Part shown: piece by piece, positions 24,029 through 33,531 of the stretch | Layout: the number at the start of each line of letters is the position of its first letter | Position numbering within the stretch: position 1 is the stretch's first letter | NCBI RefSeq assembly: GCF_036010665.1 | Contig: NZ_CP108581.1 | Span: 1,518,001-1,582,000, forward strand | DNA length: 64,000 bases | Direction: 5' to 3' | Source: Microbispora sp. NBC_01189 | Lineage (GTDB): Bacteria > Actinomycetota > Actinomycetes > Streptosporangiales > Streptosporangiaceae | The notes under the pieces: model-generated | Databases searched by the model: none | What the model saw: only the letters and a program-made list of their open reading frames with translations | Told to the model about the DNA's origin: nothing | Position numbers and translations under genes: made by a program

Positions 24029-24548
24029 CCAGGGCGGCCTCCTCTGCGAGGGTGACGAGCCGGTCCACGGTCTCGGGCAGCGCGCCGCCCAGGATCTTCT
24101 TCATGATGGGGGTCAGCACGAGCGCGGTCGGCCCCTTCACGACGACCTTGAAGGTCACGTCCCGCGTGCCGTCGCCGCGGTCCTCGATGGAGTGCTCCCA
24201 GTCCATGAAGGTCCCCCCGGGCAGGAAGAACCGGTCGGTGTATCTGCGCATGGGCTCGCACTCGATGATCTCGAAGCGGACGGCCGACTGGCCCTTCAGC
24301 TTGACGCGGCCGGTGGCACCGAGGGCGAACGGCCCCCCGTCGAGGCGGATCCAGTCCAGCCCGTCGTCCCAGCGGACGCGCGCGGGAACGTCGGCCCACA
24401 GGGGCCAGATGTGCTCCGGCTCGGCCGTGGTCTGGCGCGTGACCGTGATGAGGTGCGTGGTGCGCAGTTTCCCGAGCGCGGCCACCGTCGCGGCGATCAC
24501 CGCCGTGCCGGCCGAACCGCCTATGAGCATCTTGATCGCGCTTGTCAT
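24015..24548 (-). CDS. SRPBCC-family (polyketide cyclase/START-like) protein
   Basis: 177 residues; ATG 24548 (MTSAIKML) chosen because GAGGGG is nine bases upstream, whereas the ATG at 24557 abuts that tract. One N-terminal hydrophobic helix (MLIGGSAGTAVIAATVAAL) precedes a START-like ligand fold (HIWPLWADVPARVRWDDGLD onward). Probably binds a small hydrophobic ligand at the membrane. Transcribed from a promoter carrying a 30-bp palindrome, so tightly regulated. Confidence 0.75.
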   Translation of the reverse strand: MTSAIKMLIGGSAGTAVIAATVAALGKLRTTHLITVTRQTTAEPEHIWPLWADVPARVRWDDGLDWIRLDGGPFALGATGRVKLKGQSAVRFEIIECEPMRRYTDRFFLPGGTFMDWEHSIEDRGDGTRDVTFKVVVKGPTALVLTPIMKKILGGALPETVDRLVTLAEEAALAGRG

Positions 24549-24575
24549 CCGAACCATCCCCTCGAATCTGGCCGT

Positions 24576-24605
24576 CTGTCTGTATCATACGTATGTATAA
24601 GACAG
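24576..24605. promoter_or_regulatory. 30-bp interrupted palindrome in the SRPBCC promoter
   Basis: CTGTCT (24576-24581) and AGACAG (24600-24605) flank a perfect inner palindrome CATACGTATG (24586-24595). On the minus strand TATGAT inside it is a good -10, with TGGCAA about 17 bases upstream as -35. This is the form of a TetR-family operator covering the promoter; the regulator is not adjacent. Confidence 0.65.
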
Positions 24606-24671
24606 ATTGCCAGGCACCGGAGGAGGATTTCGCGCGAGATCGCCGCGCCGCTCCATACAACCCCATGAACG

Positions 24672-24710
24672 CCGGAAGCGGCGCCGCGTCAGGCGCGGCG
24701 CCGCCTCCGG
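24672..24710 (-). terminator. Terminator of the etfB-etfA operon
   Basis: 17-bp stem with one mismatch (24672-24688 and 24694-24710) and a 5-base loop, starting nine bases after the etfA stop. GC-rich and without a U-tract. Confidence 0.75.
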
Positions 24711-24718
24711 TCCGGGTA

Positions 24719-25672
24719 CTACCTGCGCTTCTCGATCTCCTCGGTGAGCTGCGGGACGATCTGGAACAGGTCGCCCACCACGCCGTAGTCGGCGACCTCG
24801 AAGAGCGGCGCCTCGGCGTCCTTGTTGATCACCACGATCGTCTTCGAGGTCTGCATGCCGGCCCGGTGCTGGATCGCGCCGGAGATGCCCGCCGCGATGT
24901 AGAGCTGCGGCGACACCGTCTTGCCGGTCTGCCCGACCTGGAACTGGTGCGGGTACCACCCGGCGTCGGTCGCGGCGCGTGAGGCGCCGACCGCCGCGCC
25001 GAGGGAGTCGGCGAGCCTCTCGATGATCGCGAAGTTCTCGCCCGAGCCCACACCCCGGCCGCCGGAGACCACGATCGCGGCCTCGGTCAGCTCGGGCCGG
25101 CCGCCCTTCTCCTGCACGACCCGCTCCACGATCCGGGCGGCCCGGGCGGCGTCCGACAGGGCGACCTCGATCTTCTCCTCGGCGCCGGCGCCGGCCGCGG
25201 CGACGGGAGCGGTGCTGTTCGGCCGTACGGTGATGATCGGAAGGCCCCGGGTCACCCGGCTGTGGACGTTGACGCCGCCGCCGAAGATCGACTGTTCGGC
25301 GACGAAGCCCTCACCGACGCCCACCGCGTCGGAGATCACTCCGGAGTCCGTCTTGATCGCGAGCCGGCCCGCGACCTCCTTGCCCTCACCGGTCGCCGCG
25401 AGGAAGACCGCGGCCGGGGAACGCTCGGCCACCAGGTGCGCGAGCACCTCGGCCTTGGGCGCCGCCACGTAGTCGCCGATCTCGTCGGCGTCCGCGATAT
25501 AGATCTTCTCCGCGCCGTACTCGGCGAGCCTGGCCTTGGCCGCGTCCGAGTAGCCGGGGCCGGCCCACACCGCGGCCGGCGTGCCCAGCGACCGGGCCAG
25601 GGTCAGCAGCTCGAAGGTGACCTTCTTGACGTCGCCGTCGACGTGGTCGACGAGAACCAGAATCTCAGTCAT
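24719..25672 (-). CDS. etfA: Electron transfer flavoprotein alpha subunit
   Basis: FAD-binding subunit, 317 residues, that passes electrons from acyl-CoA dehydrogenases to the quinone pool via ETF-quinone oxidoreductase. The C-terminal FAD domain shows VSGGRGVGS and the signature [20 protein letters not shown] followed by [13 protein letters not shown]. Cotranscribed with etfB, 11 bases apart. The pair corresponds to fixB/fixA next to iscS in mycobacteria. Confidence 0.95.
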   Translation of the reverse strand: MTEILVLVDHVDGDVKKVTFELLTLARSLGTPAAVWAGPGYSDAAKARLAEYGAEKIYIADADEIGDYVAAPKAEVLAHLVAERSPAAVFLAATGEGKEVAGRLAIKTDSGVISDAVGVGEGFVAEQSIFGGGVNVHSRVTRGLPIITVRPNSTAPVAAAGAGAEEKIEVALSDAARAARIVERVVQEKGGRPELTEAAIVVSGGRGVGSGENFAIIERLADSLGAAVGASRAATDAGWYPHQFQVGQTGKTVSPQLYIAAGISGAIQHRAGMQTSKTIVVINKDAEAPLFEVADYGVVGDLFQIVPQLTEEIEKRR

Positions 25673-25683
25673 CTCGGGGCCCC

Positions 25684-26463
25684 TCAGATGAACTTCTTCG
25701 ACGCGAGGAACTCGGCGGCCCTGGCGCCGCCGTCACCCTCGTCCTTGATCACGGTGCCGGCGGCCCGGGGTGGGGCGGCGGCGAAGTCGACGACCTCGCT
25801 CCACGAGTTCGCCAGGCCGACCTGGTCGGCCGCGATGTCCGCGTCGGCGATGCCGAGCGTCTCGACCGGCTTCTTCTTGGCGGCCATGATGCCCTTGAAC
25901 GACGGGTACCTCGGCTCGTTGATCTTCTCGACGACCGACACGACGGCCGGCAGCGAGGCCTCGACCTTGTCGTAGCCGTAGTCGGTGATCCGCTCGACCC
26001 GGATGGCGGTGCCCTCGACCTCGACCTTGCTCGCCAGCGTGAGCTGGGGGGCGCCGAGCCGCTCGGCCAGCATCGCGGCGAGCATGCCGGTGCGGGCGTC
26101 GGTCGACTCCGAGCCCAGGATGACCAGGTCGAAGCCGATCTTCTTCAATGCCTGGGAGACGGCGTAGGAGGTGCCGAGCGCGTCCGAGCCGTGCAGCGCG
26201 TCGTCGTGCAGGTGCACCGCCTTGTCCGCGCCCATCGCCAGGGCCTTGCGGATGGTCTCGGTGGCCCTGGCCGGGCCCATGCTCAGGACGGTGACCTCAC
26301 CGCCGTGGGCCTCCTTGAGCCGCAGCGCCTCCTCGACCGCGTACTCGTCGAGCTCGTTGACGACGCCGTCGGCGGCGTCGCGGTCGAGCGTCTTGTCATC
26401 GGACCTCAGCTTGCGCTCGGTCGCCGTGTCGGGGACCTGCTTCACGCAGACGACGATGTTCAT
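25684..26463 (-). CDS. etfB: Electron transfer flavoprotein beta subunit
   Basis: 259 residues beginning MNIVVCVKQVPDTATERKL, the usual EtfB N-terminus; the frame extends upstream to 26571 but without homology. It contributes the AMP-binding site (VTVLSMGPARATETIRKALAMGAD). First gene of etfBA. A perfect 12-bp palindrome, TACCCATGGGTA (26520-26531), lies about 57 bases upstream. Confidence 0.95.
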   Translation of the reverse strand: MNIVVCVKQVPDTATERKLRSDDKTLDRDAADGVVNELDEYAVEEALRLKEAHGGEVTVLSMGPARATETIRKALAMGADKAVHLHDDALHGSDALGTSYAVSQALKKIGFDLVILGSESTDARTGMLAAMLAERLGAPQLTLASKVEVEGTAIRVERITDYGYDKVEASLPAVVSVVEKINEPRYPSFKGIMAAKKKPVETLGIADADIAADQVGLANSWSEVVDFAAAPPRAAGTVIKDEGDGGARAAEFLASKKFI

Positions 26464-26519
26464 GGCCGGTGGCCGACCTCCCCTTTCCGTACGGCTGACG
26501 CCGCGATTACGCACAATGT

Positions 26520-26531
26520 TACCCATGGGTA
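26520..26531. promoter_or_regulatory. Palindrome in the etfBA promoter region
   Basis: TACCCATGGGTA, perfect 12-bp palindrome upstream of etfB, next to TAACAT, a possible -10 on the minus strand. Further upstream CGGGCCCAT is directly repeated. A repressor site is plausible. Confidence 0.45.
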
Positions 26532-26659
26532 GCTTAGCCGCAAACCTCCAGGCCCGCACCGTGCCATTCACATCGGGCCCATGTCACCTACCGGGCCCAT
26601 CTCACACTACCGAACTTTGTTCCGGTATCCGGGGGTCCGAGCGGCCGCGGGTCGCCGGG

Positions 26660-27889
26660 TCAGCTCGCGAACACGAGCATGCCGAGGATGAACACCACGG
26701 TGCCGACGGCCATGAGCAGCGTCGTGGTGCTGAACAGCGTGCTGAGCAGCGCCCAGACCCCGACGGCGCCCGCGCCGCTGACGGCGTCCACCACGAGCCG
26801 GCGCCGCCGCGACCGCGCCAGCAGCCCGAACCCCGCGTCGGCCACCAGGGCGATACCGTAGAGGACCAGCAGGAGAAGGGACACCTCCGGGAGGTTCGCC
26901 CGCGCGGCGGCGGCGAACAGGCCCACGACCACCGCGGAGCCCACCACCCAGCGGCGGTGCAGCTTCTCCCGGTGCGCGGCCCGCGGGTCGTCCGCCTCCG
27001 CCCGCCTCGCGCTCCGGGCGGGCCGCCGATCACCCGGCCGCCACTCGCGGGTGGACGCCTCGGATAGGGGCTGCCGCGAGGGCTCGATCCCGTCCAGCAC
27101 CGGCGCGGCCTCGTTCAGGCGGCCGGCCAGTTCGGCCGTCTCGGGGCGGGCGGCCGGATCGCCGCTCAGGCACCGCTCCACCAGCGGGACGAGCCACGCC
27201 GGCACGCCCGACAGGTCGGGCTCCCGGTGCACCACCCGGTAGGCGACGGCCGCCGCGGGCCCCGTCCCGTACGGCTGCCGCCCGGACGCGGCGAAGGCCA
27301 CCGTCGCCCCCCAGGCGAACACGTCGGCCTCCGGCCCGGCGTCCCGGCCCTCCAGCACCTCCGGGGCCAGATAGCCGGGCGTCCCCACCACCGCGCCCGA
27401 CGCGGTCACCGACGCCGACTCCAGCGCGCAGGCGATGCCGAAGTCGATCACGTACGGCTCGCCGTCGGAGACGAGGACGTTGGCCGGCTTGAGATCGCGG
27501 TGGACGACCCCGGCGGCGTGGATCGACTCCAGCGCCTCCGCCAGCCCCAGCGCCAGCCGCAGCAGGGCCGCGCCGGCGACCGGCCCGTCCTTCGCCACCA
27601 CCGTGCTGAGCGGCCTGCCCTGGACGTACCGGGTGACGATGTACGGCCGCTCCCCCGACAGCGAGGCGTCGAGCACCTCGGCGACGTGCCGTCCGCGCAC
27701 CCGGCGCATGGTCTCCACCTCACGCGCCAGCCGGGTGATCGCGAACGCGTCGGAGGCGACGTGGGGATGCAGGACCTTGACGGCGACCGTGCGCCCGTCG
27801 GCGTCGAGCGCGAGATGGACCTCCCCGAACCCTCCCGACCCGAGTGCGGAGATCAGACGATAGGGACCGAGCTGTTGTGTCGTGCCCAT
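26660..27889 (-). CDS. Membrane Ser/Thr protein kinase (third of three in tandem)
   Basis: 409 residues. Hanks-type kinase domain (about 1-260): glycine loop GSGGFGEVH, Lys in VAVKVLH, catalytic loop HRDLKPANV, DFG in VIDFGIA, APE as LAPEVLEG. A short basic juxtamembrane linker precedes about four C-terminal membrane helices, with no PASTA or other sensor. All kinase residues are intact. Lies downstream of two related kinases with a 62-base gap. Confidence 0.92.
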   Translation of the reverse strand: MGTTQQLGPYRLISALGSGGFGEVHLALDADGRTVAVKVLHPHVASDAFAITRLAREVETMRRVRGRHVAEVLDASLSGERPYIVTRYVQGRPLSTVVAKDGPVAGAALLRLALGLAEALESIHAAGVVHRDLKPANVLVSDGEPYVIDFGIACALESASVTASGAVVGTPGYLAPEVLEGRDAGPEADVFAWGATVAFAASGRQPYGTGPAAAVAYRVVHREPDLSGVPAWLVPLVERCLSGDPAARPETAELAGRLNEAAPVLDGIEPSRQPLSEASTREWRPGDRRPARSARRAEADDPRAAHREKLHRRWVVGSAVVVGLFAAAARANLPEVSLLLLVLYGIALVADAGFGLLARSRRRRLVVDAVSGAGAVGVWALLSTLFSTTTLLMAVGTVVFILGMLVFAS

Positions 27890-27923
27890 GGTGTCTCCCG
27901 CTTCGCTCGGCGGCCGGGACGGC

Positions 27924-27970
27924 GTCAGGTCCAGGGGTCAGGTCCAGAAGGTCAGGTCCAGAAGGTCAGG
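27924..27970. repeat. 14-bp tandem repeat across the stop codon of the second kinase
   Basis: Three copies of about GTCAGGTCCAGAAG (27924-27936, 27937-27950, 27951-27964) plus six bases of a fourth. The stop codon (27952-27954) lies in the third copy. With period 13-14, TGA occurs in all three minus-strand frames. Confidence 0.8.
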
Positions 27971-29895
27971 AAGCCCAGGCCGATGCGGTCCATGATGTCG
28001 CCCACGACGCCGCCGATCAGGTTCACGACGGTGTCCTCACCCTTCCGCTGGAGATCCCCGACGATTTTGTCGATCGCCACCGACGGCGGCCGCCAGGGTG
28101 CCCAGGAGGCGTCCGCGGACAGCGCCGTCATGATCGCGAACAGCGCGACCGTGCCGACCACGATCGTGACGATCATGCCCGCGCCCGGGCTGCGGATCAC
28201 CGCGGTGAGCGTACGGGCCACGGCTTTGCGCGGGGCCTTGCCGCCGGGCAGGAGGAACAACCCGGCGACGAAGGCGCCGGCCGCGTAGGCCGCGGCGGGG
28301 TCGGGACGCACTCCCCCCAGATAGTGGAATCCGCCCCAGCAGCACATGGCGAACATCACGGCCAGCGGCACCTGTACCACCGTCGCCAGGCCCGCCCTGA
28401 TCAGCGCCCAGGGCGTGCCGAGCACCGCGAGGAGCGGGTCGGCGCCGCTGGTGCCCCTGGCCGCCCGGCGGTCGGCGAGGTCGCCGAGCAGATACTGCCC
28501 CACCCGCAGGCACAGCGCCGCCACGGCGGCGAACAGGGTCACCACCACCGGCAGCAGGCAGGCCAGCGCCACGAGCGTGGCCAGCAGCAGGGCCGCGAGC
28601 ACCGGGTGCCGCGCGCGGTAGGGAGCCCGCGGGGGCTCCGGCGCGTACGGCGTGGGCGGCGTGGCCGGGTCGGGGGCGGGCGGCCGCGCGACCTGGGGCT
28701 CGGGATGGCCCGCCACGCGCTGGTCGGTGTGCGGCTGGAAGACCGCCGGCTGGTACGGCGACGGGGGCGGGCCCCCCTGGCCGTACGGCGGAGCCTGCGG
28801 GTGCGCCGGAGGCGGCGCGGACACCAGACGGCGCTGCCTCGGCGCCCGGGGCTCCCGGTAGGGCCGCTCCGGCTCCACGTAGTTGACCGGCGGCAGCAGG
28901 TCGGAGTAGCTGTCGTCGTCCGACGGCAGCACGCTGGTCCGGGTTCCGTTACCCCTGCCGTTGCCCTGGCCGTTCCACTGGCCGGTCCCGTTGCCGGGGA
29001 TCGCCGTCTCGTCGAGCAGGCGGGTGCCGTCGAGGACCCTCGTCCCGCCGTCCTGCGGGGTCTCCCGTAACACGGTGACCGTGGGGTCGAGCGACCGGGT
29101 GAGCCGCAGCAACGACGCGGCGGTGGGGCGCGACGCGGCGTCGGACGCCAGCGCGAGGCGGAGCCAGCCGCGCAGCCAGACCGGCGCGAGATCGACCTGG
29201 GCCTTGCCCTCGAGGATGTTGTAGCAGACCGACTCGAACGTGCCCGAGCCGAACGGCGGCTTGCCGGTGACCCCGAAGAACACCGTCGCGGCCAGCGCGT
29301 GCACGTCGGCCGCCTGGGTGATCTGGGTGTCCCGGATGATCTCCGGCGCGAGGTAGCCGGGCGTGCCGACGAACATCCCGGTCTGGGTCAGCCGCGTGGC
29401 GTTGACGAGGTGGGCGATGCCGAAGTCGATCACCAGTGGCTCGCCGTCGACCAGCATGACGTTGGCCGGCTTGAGGTCGCGGTGGATCACGTCGGCCGCG
29501 TGGATCGCGACCAGGGCCTCGCACAGGCCCCGGGCGAGCCGGACCACGGCGTCGCCGCGGAGCGGGCCGTCCTCCAGCACGGTCTGCTCCAAGGTCCGCC
29601 CGGGGGCGTACCGCGTCACGATGTACGGCGCGGCGCCGGTCAGGTCGGCGTCGAGGACCTCGGCGACGCGCCTGCTGCGCACCCGCCGCATGGTCTCGAC
29701 CTCGCGGGTCAGCCGGTCGCGTGCCTTGAGATCGGACGCGACGTGCGGGTGCAGGACCTTGACCGCGACCTCGCGCCCCTCCGCGTCCAGACCGAGGTGG
29801 ACCACCCCCATGCCGCCCTCGCCGAGCTGCCGCAGCAGCCGGTAGGGGCCGATCCTCTCGGGAGCCTCAGTAGCCGACATGTCGTCCCCCGTCAC
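27952..29895 (-). CDS. Membrane Ser/Thr protein kinase (second of three in tandem)
   Basis: 647 residues from GTG 29895, which overlaps the stop of the upstream kinase (GTGA); an ATG at 29880 behind a G-rich tract is equally credible. Kinase domain intact (GEGGMGVVH, VAVKVLH, HRDLKPANVM, VIDFGIAH, LAPEIIRD). A Gly/Asn-rich then Pro-rich disordered linker (about 290-410) leads to four or five C-terminal membrane helices. No extracellular sensor domain. The last codons are part of a tandem repeat. Confidence 0.92.
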   Translation of the reverse strand: MTGDDMSATEAPERIGPYRLLRQLGEGGMGVVHLGLDAEGREVAVKVLHPHVASDLKARDRLTREVETMRRVRSRRVAEVLDADLTGAAPYIVTRYAPGRTLEQTVLEDGPLRGDAVVRLARGLCEALVAIHAADVIHRDLKPANVMLVDGEPLVIDFGIAHLVNATRLTQTGMFVGTPGYLAPEIIRDTQITQAADVHALAATVFFGVTGKPPFGSGTFESVCYNILEGKAQVDLAPVWLRGWLRLALASDAASRPTAASLLRLTRSLDPTVTVLRETPQDGGTRVLDGTRLLDETAIPGNGTGQWNGQGNGRGNGTRTSVLPSDDDSYSDLLPPVNYVEPERPYREPRAPRQRRLVSAPPPAHPQAPPYGQGGPPPSPYQPAVFQPHTDQRVAGHPEPQVARPPAPDPATPPTPYAPEPPRAPYRARHPVLAALLLATLVALACLLPVVVTLFAAVAALCLRVGQYLLGDLADRRAARGTSGADPLLAVLGTPWALIRAGLATVVQVPLAVMFAMCCWGGFHYLGGVRPDPAAAYAAGAFVAGLFLLPGGKAPRKAVARTLTAVIRSPGAGMIVTIVVGTVALFAIMTALSADASWAPWRPPSVAIDKIVGDLQRKGEDTVVNLIGGVVGDIMDRIGLGFLTFWT

Positions 29896-32009
29896 CCATA
29901 CCCCGCCTGGTCCCGCAGGTCCCTGAGCCGATCAAGTACTGACAGAACGTCGATAGGGCCCCAGAAGTGCCCTGCTGTTTGTTTACCCAGAAGCCCGGCG
30001 AGCGCGATCGCCGCCGTGAGCACCGCGAGCGCCCCGATCCCCCAGGCGAGCCCCTGCGCCGCGCCGTCGCCGGGGGCGAGCGAGGCGAGGGTCCGCCGCA
30101 TCTGCCGGGTCGGGCCGGTGACCCCCGGCCCCGCGCACAGCGTCCACAGCGCCACCGCGACGCCCCAGCTCAGCGCGGCGAGCACGGGTGCCGACCCCAC
30201 GAGCACGGTGAGCGCCAGCGTCACGGCCACCCCCAGGACCAGCGCGTACGGCACGAGCGCCAGCGTGATCCCGGCGGACCGGACGAGCGCCGCCGGCCGG
30301 CCCAGCACCCGCAGCACGTCCGTGGCCGCGGCGCCCGCCGCGCGGCGGGTGTTGAGGTGCGCCTGGTCGAGGTCGGCGGCGCGGAGCAGCACCGCGACCG
30401 GCACGGCCAGCAGGCAGACCAGCATCGGCGCGAGGACCGCGAGGCTCGTCATCACGACGAGCAGCAGCGCGCTCGCCACGCCGTACGCCCGGGAGCGCTG
30501 GAGCAGCCCGCCGGGCGGGAACGGCGGCACGGTCGGCGGCGGCACCCGCAGCGTCGGCATGTACGGCGCCGGATTCTGCTGGTGGGGGCTCTGCTGGTGG
30601 GCGTTCTGCTGGGGCGGATAGTGCTGGTGGATGTGCGGCGTCTGCTCGTAGATCTCGGGCGCGTGCCCGAAGAGGGCCTGGTCGCGGGCCGCGACGTCCC
30701 GGTGCGCCGATCCGTGCAGGCCCGGCCCGCGCGGAGCCGGGCGCGGCGGCGCCGGGTCGTGCGGCAGGGCGGCGGCGCCGGTGACGGCCTGCCGCACCTC
30801 CTCGGAGGTGACCCGCCGCGTGGGGACGTCCCCCTCCGGCCGCAGCATCGGCGTGGGCCACTCGTCGGGCCCCGTGGTCGGCCCACCCGTGTTGGGGTGC
30901 GGGCCGGGGCGGGACGGGGGCATCCGGGTGGGAATGTCGCCCTCGGCCGGCGACCCGAGGCCCGCCCTGCGCAGGTCCTCCCCGGTGACCCGGACGGTCG
31001 GGAAGGGATCGCCGCCCTGACCCGCCACGGGCGTGTCCCGCAGCAGGGAGACGAACTCCTCCGCCCGGTCGGCGGGGCGCGACGGCGTGACCGGAGGCGT
31101 CGCCACGGGCGCGACCGGTGGCCGGCCGCCGAAGTCGGGCCTCTGCTGGCCGCCGGTGTCGTCGACGTTGGGCACCGTGGTGGTCTCGTCGGGCACCCGC
31201 GGCCTGCCCCCCGCGCCCTGCGGCATGAGCCGGCCGACCTGCCGTACCAGCTCTGCCGATGTCGGCCGCCTGACCGGGTCGCGGTTGAACGCGGCGCGCA
31301 GCACCGGCTGGATCGGCGCCGGGGCGGCGTCCACGTTGGCCCGCCCGGAGGTGATGTTGAAGAAGATCATCTCCAGCGTGCCCTTGCCGAAGGGCGGCTG
31401 GCCGGTCGCGGCGTACAGCACGGTGCCGGCCCAGGCGTGCACGTCGACCTGCGGCCCCGCCTCGTGGCCCTCGATGATCTCCGGGGCGAGGTAGCCGGGT
31501 GTGCCGATGAACATCCCGGTCTGGGTGAGCCGGGTGGCGTCCACCGCCTGGGCGATGCCGAAGTCGATGAGGACCGGCTGGCCGTCCAGCATCAGCACGT
31601 TGCCCGGCTTCAGGTCGCGGTGGATGACCCCCGCGGCGTGGACGGCGGCGAGCGCCTCGGCGACCCCCATGGCGACCTTGAGCACACCGTCGAGGGGCAG
31701 CGGGCCGTCCTTCTTGACGATCTCGTCCAGCGCCCGCCCCGGCACGTACCGCGTGACGATGTAGGGCCGGCGGCCGGTGACGTCGGCGTCGACGACCTCC
31801 GCGATGTGCCGCCCGCGCACCCTGCGCATGGTCTCGACCTCGCGTGACAGCCGCCTGCGCGCCACGTCGTCCCCCGCCACCTCCGGGCGCAGGACCTTGA
31901 CCGCCACCTGCCGGCCCTGCGCATCCAGGGCGAGGTGGACCACCCCCATGCCACCCTCACCGAGCCGCCGGAGCAGCCGGTATGGCCCGAGTCGGTCGTC
32001 TTGATTCAT
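29892..32009 (-). CDS. Membrane Ser/Thr protein kinase (first of three in tandem)
   Basis: 705 residues; ATG 32009 (MNQDDRLGPYRLLRRLGEGG) fits the family, while the upstream open frame does not. Kinase motifs intact (GEGGMGVVH, VAVKVLR, HRDLKPGNV, LIDFGIAQ, LAPEIIEG). A long Pro/Gln/Arg-rich linker (about 290-520), including a QQN/HQQ repeat patch, ends in several C-terminal membrane helices. The three kinases probably arose by duplication and are co-transcribed. Confidence 0.92.
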   Translation of the reverse strand: MNQDDRLGPYRLLRRLGEGGMGVVHLALDAQGRQVAVKVLRPEVAGDDVARRRLSREVETMRRVRGRHIAEVVDADVTGRRPYIVTRYVPGRALDEIVKKDGPLPLDGVLKVAMGVAEALAAVHAAGVIHRDLKPGNVLMLDGQPVLIDFGIAQAVDATRLTQTGMFIGTPGYLAPEIIEGHEAGPQVDVHAWAGTVLYAATGQPPFGKGTLEMIFFNITSGRANVDAAPAPIQPVLRAAFNRDPVRRPTSAELVRQVGRLMPQGAGGRPRVPDETTTVPNVDDTGGQQRPDFGGRPPVAPVATPPVTPSRPADRAEEFVSLLRDTPVAGQGGDPFPTVRVTGEDLRRAGLGSPAEGDIPTRMPPSRPGPHPNTGGPTTGPDEWPTPMLRPEGDVPTRRVTSEEVRQAVTGAAALPHDPAPPRPAPRGPGLHGSAHRDVAARDQALFGHAPEIYEQTPHIHQHYPPQQNAHQQSPHQQNPAPYMPTLRVPPPTVPPFPPGGLLQRSRAYGVASALLLVVMTSLAVLAPMLVCLLAVPVAVLLRAADLDQAHLNTRRAAGAAATDVLRVLGRPAALVRSAGITLALVPYALVLGVAVTLALTVLVGSAPVLAALSWGVAVALWTLCAGPGVTGPTRQMRRTLASLAPGDGAAQGLAWGIGALAVLTAAIALAGLLGKQTAGHFWGPIDVLSVLDRLRDLRDQAGYG

Positions 32010-32115
32010 CGCCTTAGCACCATACCGACTAAAAGAACGCCCATGAGTGAACCATCGCGCCACATCTCCGCTCAGCACAACGGAGAAAGGACGCCAACGG
32101 TTTCCCGGCGGGTGA

Positions 32116-32631
32116 TCAGATGGTGAGCGCGAGGACCTCCCCACGGGTCGCCGCGACCAGCGCCTCGCCGGAAAGCGCCAGCTTGGAGCGGCGGACGCCG
32201 CTGCCGATCACGACGAACGGCCGCCGGGTCACGTTTTCGTCAACGAGCACCGGCCAGCCGTCCGGCAGCCCGATCGGGGTGATGCCGCCGTACTCCATGC
32301 CGGTCAGTTCGACGGCCTCCGCCTGCGGGGCGAAGGACGCTTTCCTGGCGTCCAGATGACGGCGTACGACCCCGTTGACGTCGGCCCGCATGGTGGCGAG
32401 CACCATGACGGCGGCGTACCTCGTCTCCCCGCCCCGCCTGGCGCTCACGATCACGCAGTTGGCCGAGTCCTCCATCGCCACGCCGTACCGCTCGCAGAAG
32501 GCGGCCGTGTCGGAGAGTCCGGGGTCGATCCCGGCGACCCGCGGCGGCACGTCGAGCGAGGCGACGGCCTTGGCGACCGGATCGGCGAGCAGATCCGGCC
32601 GGTCGGAGACGGGAACCCATTCGAGCGGCAT
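32116..32631 (-). CDS. YbaK/ProX-type aminoacyl-tRNA deacylase
   Basis: 171 residues of the YbaK/EbsC superfamily, which hydrolyse mischarged tRNA such as Cys- or Ala-tRNA(Pro). The core CVIVSARRGGETRYAAVMV, the conserved Lys in RKASFAPQAE and the C-terminal GGITPIGLP and VFIGSG-like (VVIGSGVRRSK) segments are all present. Last of a co-directional set with the M55 peptidase gene (57-base gap). Confidence 0.88.
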   Translation of the reverse strand: MPLEWVPVSDRPDLLADPVAKAVASLDVPPRVAGIDPGLSDTAAFCERYGVAMEDSANCVIVSARRGGETRYAAVMVLATMRADVNGVVRRHLDARKASFAPQAEAVELTGMEYGGITPIGLPDGWPVLVDENVTRRPFVVIGSGVRRSKLALSGEALVAATRGEVLALTI

Positions 32632-32688
32632 TCGGTCCTCCTTGACCGCGCTGGTGCGGTTGAGGTTACGGGTGTCGGGGGCCGGGCG

Positions 32689-33531
32689 TCAGCCGTACCG
32701 GCCGCTGCCGCAGGCGACCTGCCCGCCGATCATGGAGAAGAGCCCGAACAGGGCCATGATCTCGTGGTAGTCGTCCGTCGCGAACTCGGTGTGCCGGGGG
32801 TCCGTGAGCCGCACGCCGGGGACGATCGCGCAGGCCGCCGCGATGGCGGTGGAGTTCCACTCCACGCCCAGGACGTACGGCGGCTCGACCACGTAGGGCC
32901 GGAAGCCGGCCAACCGGCCGAGGGCCCGCGCCGTGCCCTCGCGGATCCGCCGCCAGGCGACGGCCGGGGGCAGCAGCTCGGCGGAGAACCTGTCGACGCC
33001 CTTCTTCACGGCGACGGTCTCGACGTCGCCGAGCAGTTCCCGGGCCTCCTCGCAGACCGCCTCGTCGCCGGCGACGAGCGCGACCGGCACGCCCATCGAC
33101 CCCGCGAAGCCGGCGACCAGCCGGATCTCGCCGCAGATCTCGCCGTTCAGGTGGACGTTCTGGATCTCCCTGCCCATCCAGGTGTGGTTGAGCACGCCGT
33201 GCGCCACCCCCGCGCGGGCGTGGTAGCCGGCGAGGCAGGCGGCGTCCATGCCGGCGACGAGGCCCTGGCCCATGCGGTGCGGCTTGCCCGGGCCCCTGAT
33301 GAGGGTGGCCCGCTCGTCCAGCAGGTCGATCCTGAGGTTCTTGGTGGACCCGTGCGCGTCGTTCACCAGCACGGACGCCGCGCCGGCGTCGAAGGCGCCC
33401 TGGACGACCGCGTTGGCGTCCCCCGTCATCAGCTCACAGCCGCGCTCGTAGCCCCGGCCGCCGTGGTGCATCTCCTCGGGGTCGGTGAGGCCGGTGACCC
33501 CCTCCATGTCCACCGAGAGATAGATCTTCAT
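32689..33531 (-). CDS. M55-family D-aminopeptidase (DppA-like)
   Basis: 280 residues, starting MKIYLSVDMEGVTG. Zinc ligands are recognisable: D8 and E10 (SVDMEG), His in VNDAHG, His in GYHARAG, Glu in NGEICGE. DppA releases N-terminal D-amino acids, for example from D-Ala-D-Ala peptides of cell-wall turnover. The ATG overlaps the stop of the upstream PP-loop gene (ATGA), so they are coupled. Confidence 0.9.
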   Translation of the reverse strand: MKIYLSVDMEGVTGLTDPEEMHHGGRGYERGCELMTGDANAVVQGAFDAGAASVLVNDAHGSTKNLRIDLLDERATLIRGPGKPHRMGQGLVAGMDAACLAGYHARAGVAHGVLNHTWMGREIQNVHLNGEICGEIRLVAGFAGSMGVPVALVAGDEAVCEEARELLGDVETVAVKKGVDRFSAELLPPAVAWRRIREGTARALGRLAGFRPYVVEPPYVLGVEWNSTAIAAACAIVPGVRLTDPRHTEFATDDYHEIMALFGLFSMIGGQVACGSGRYG

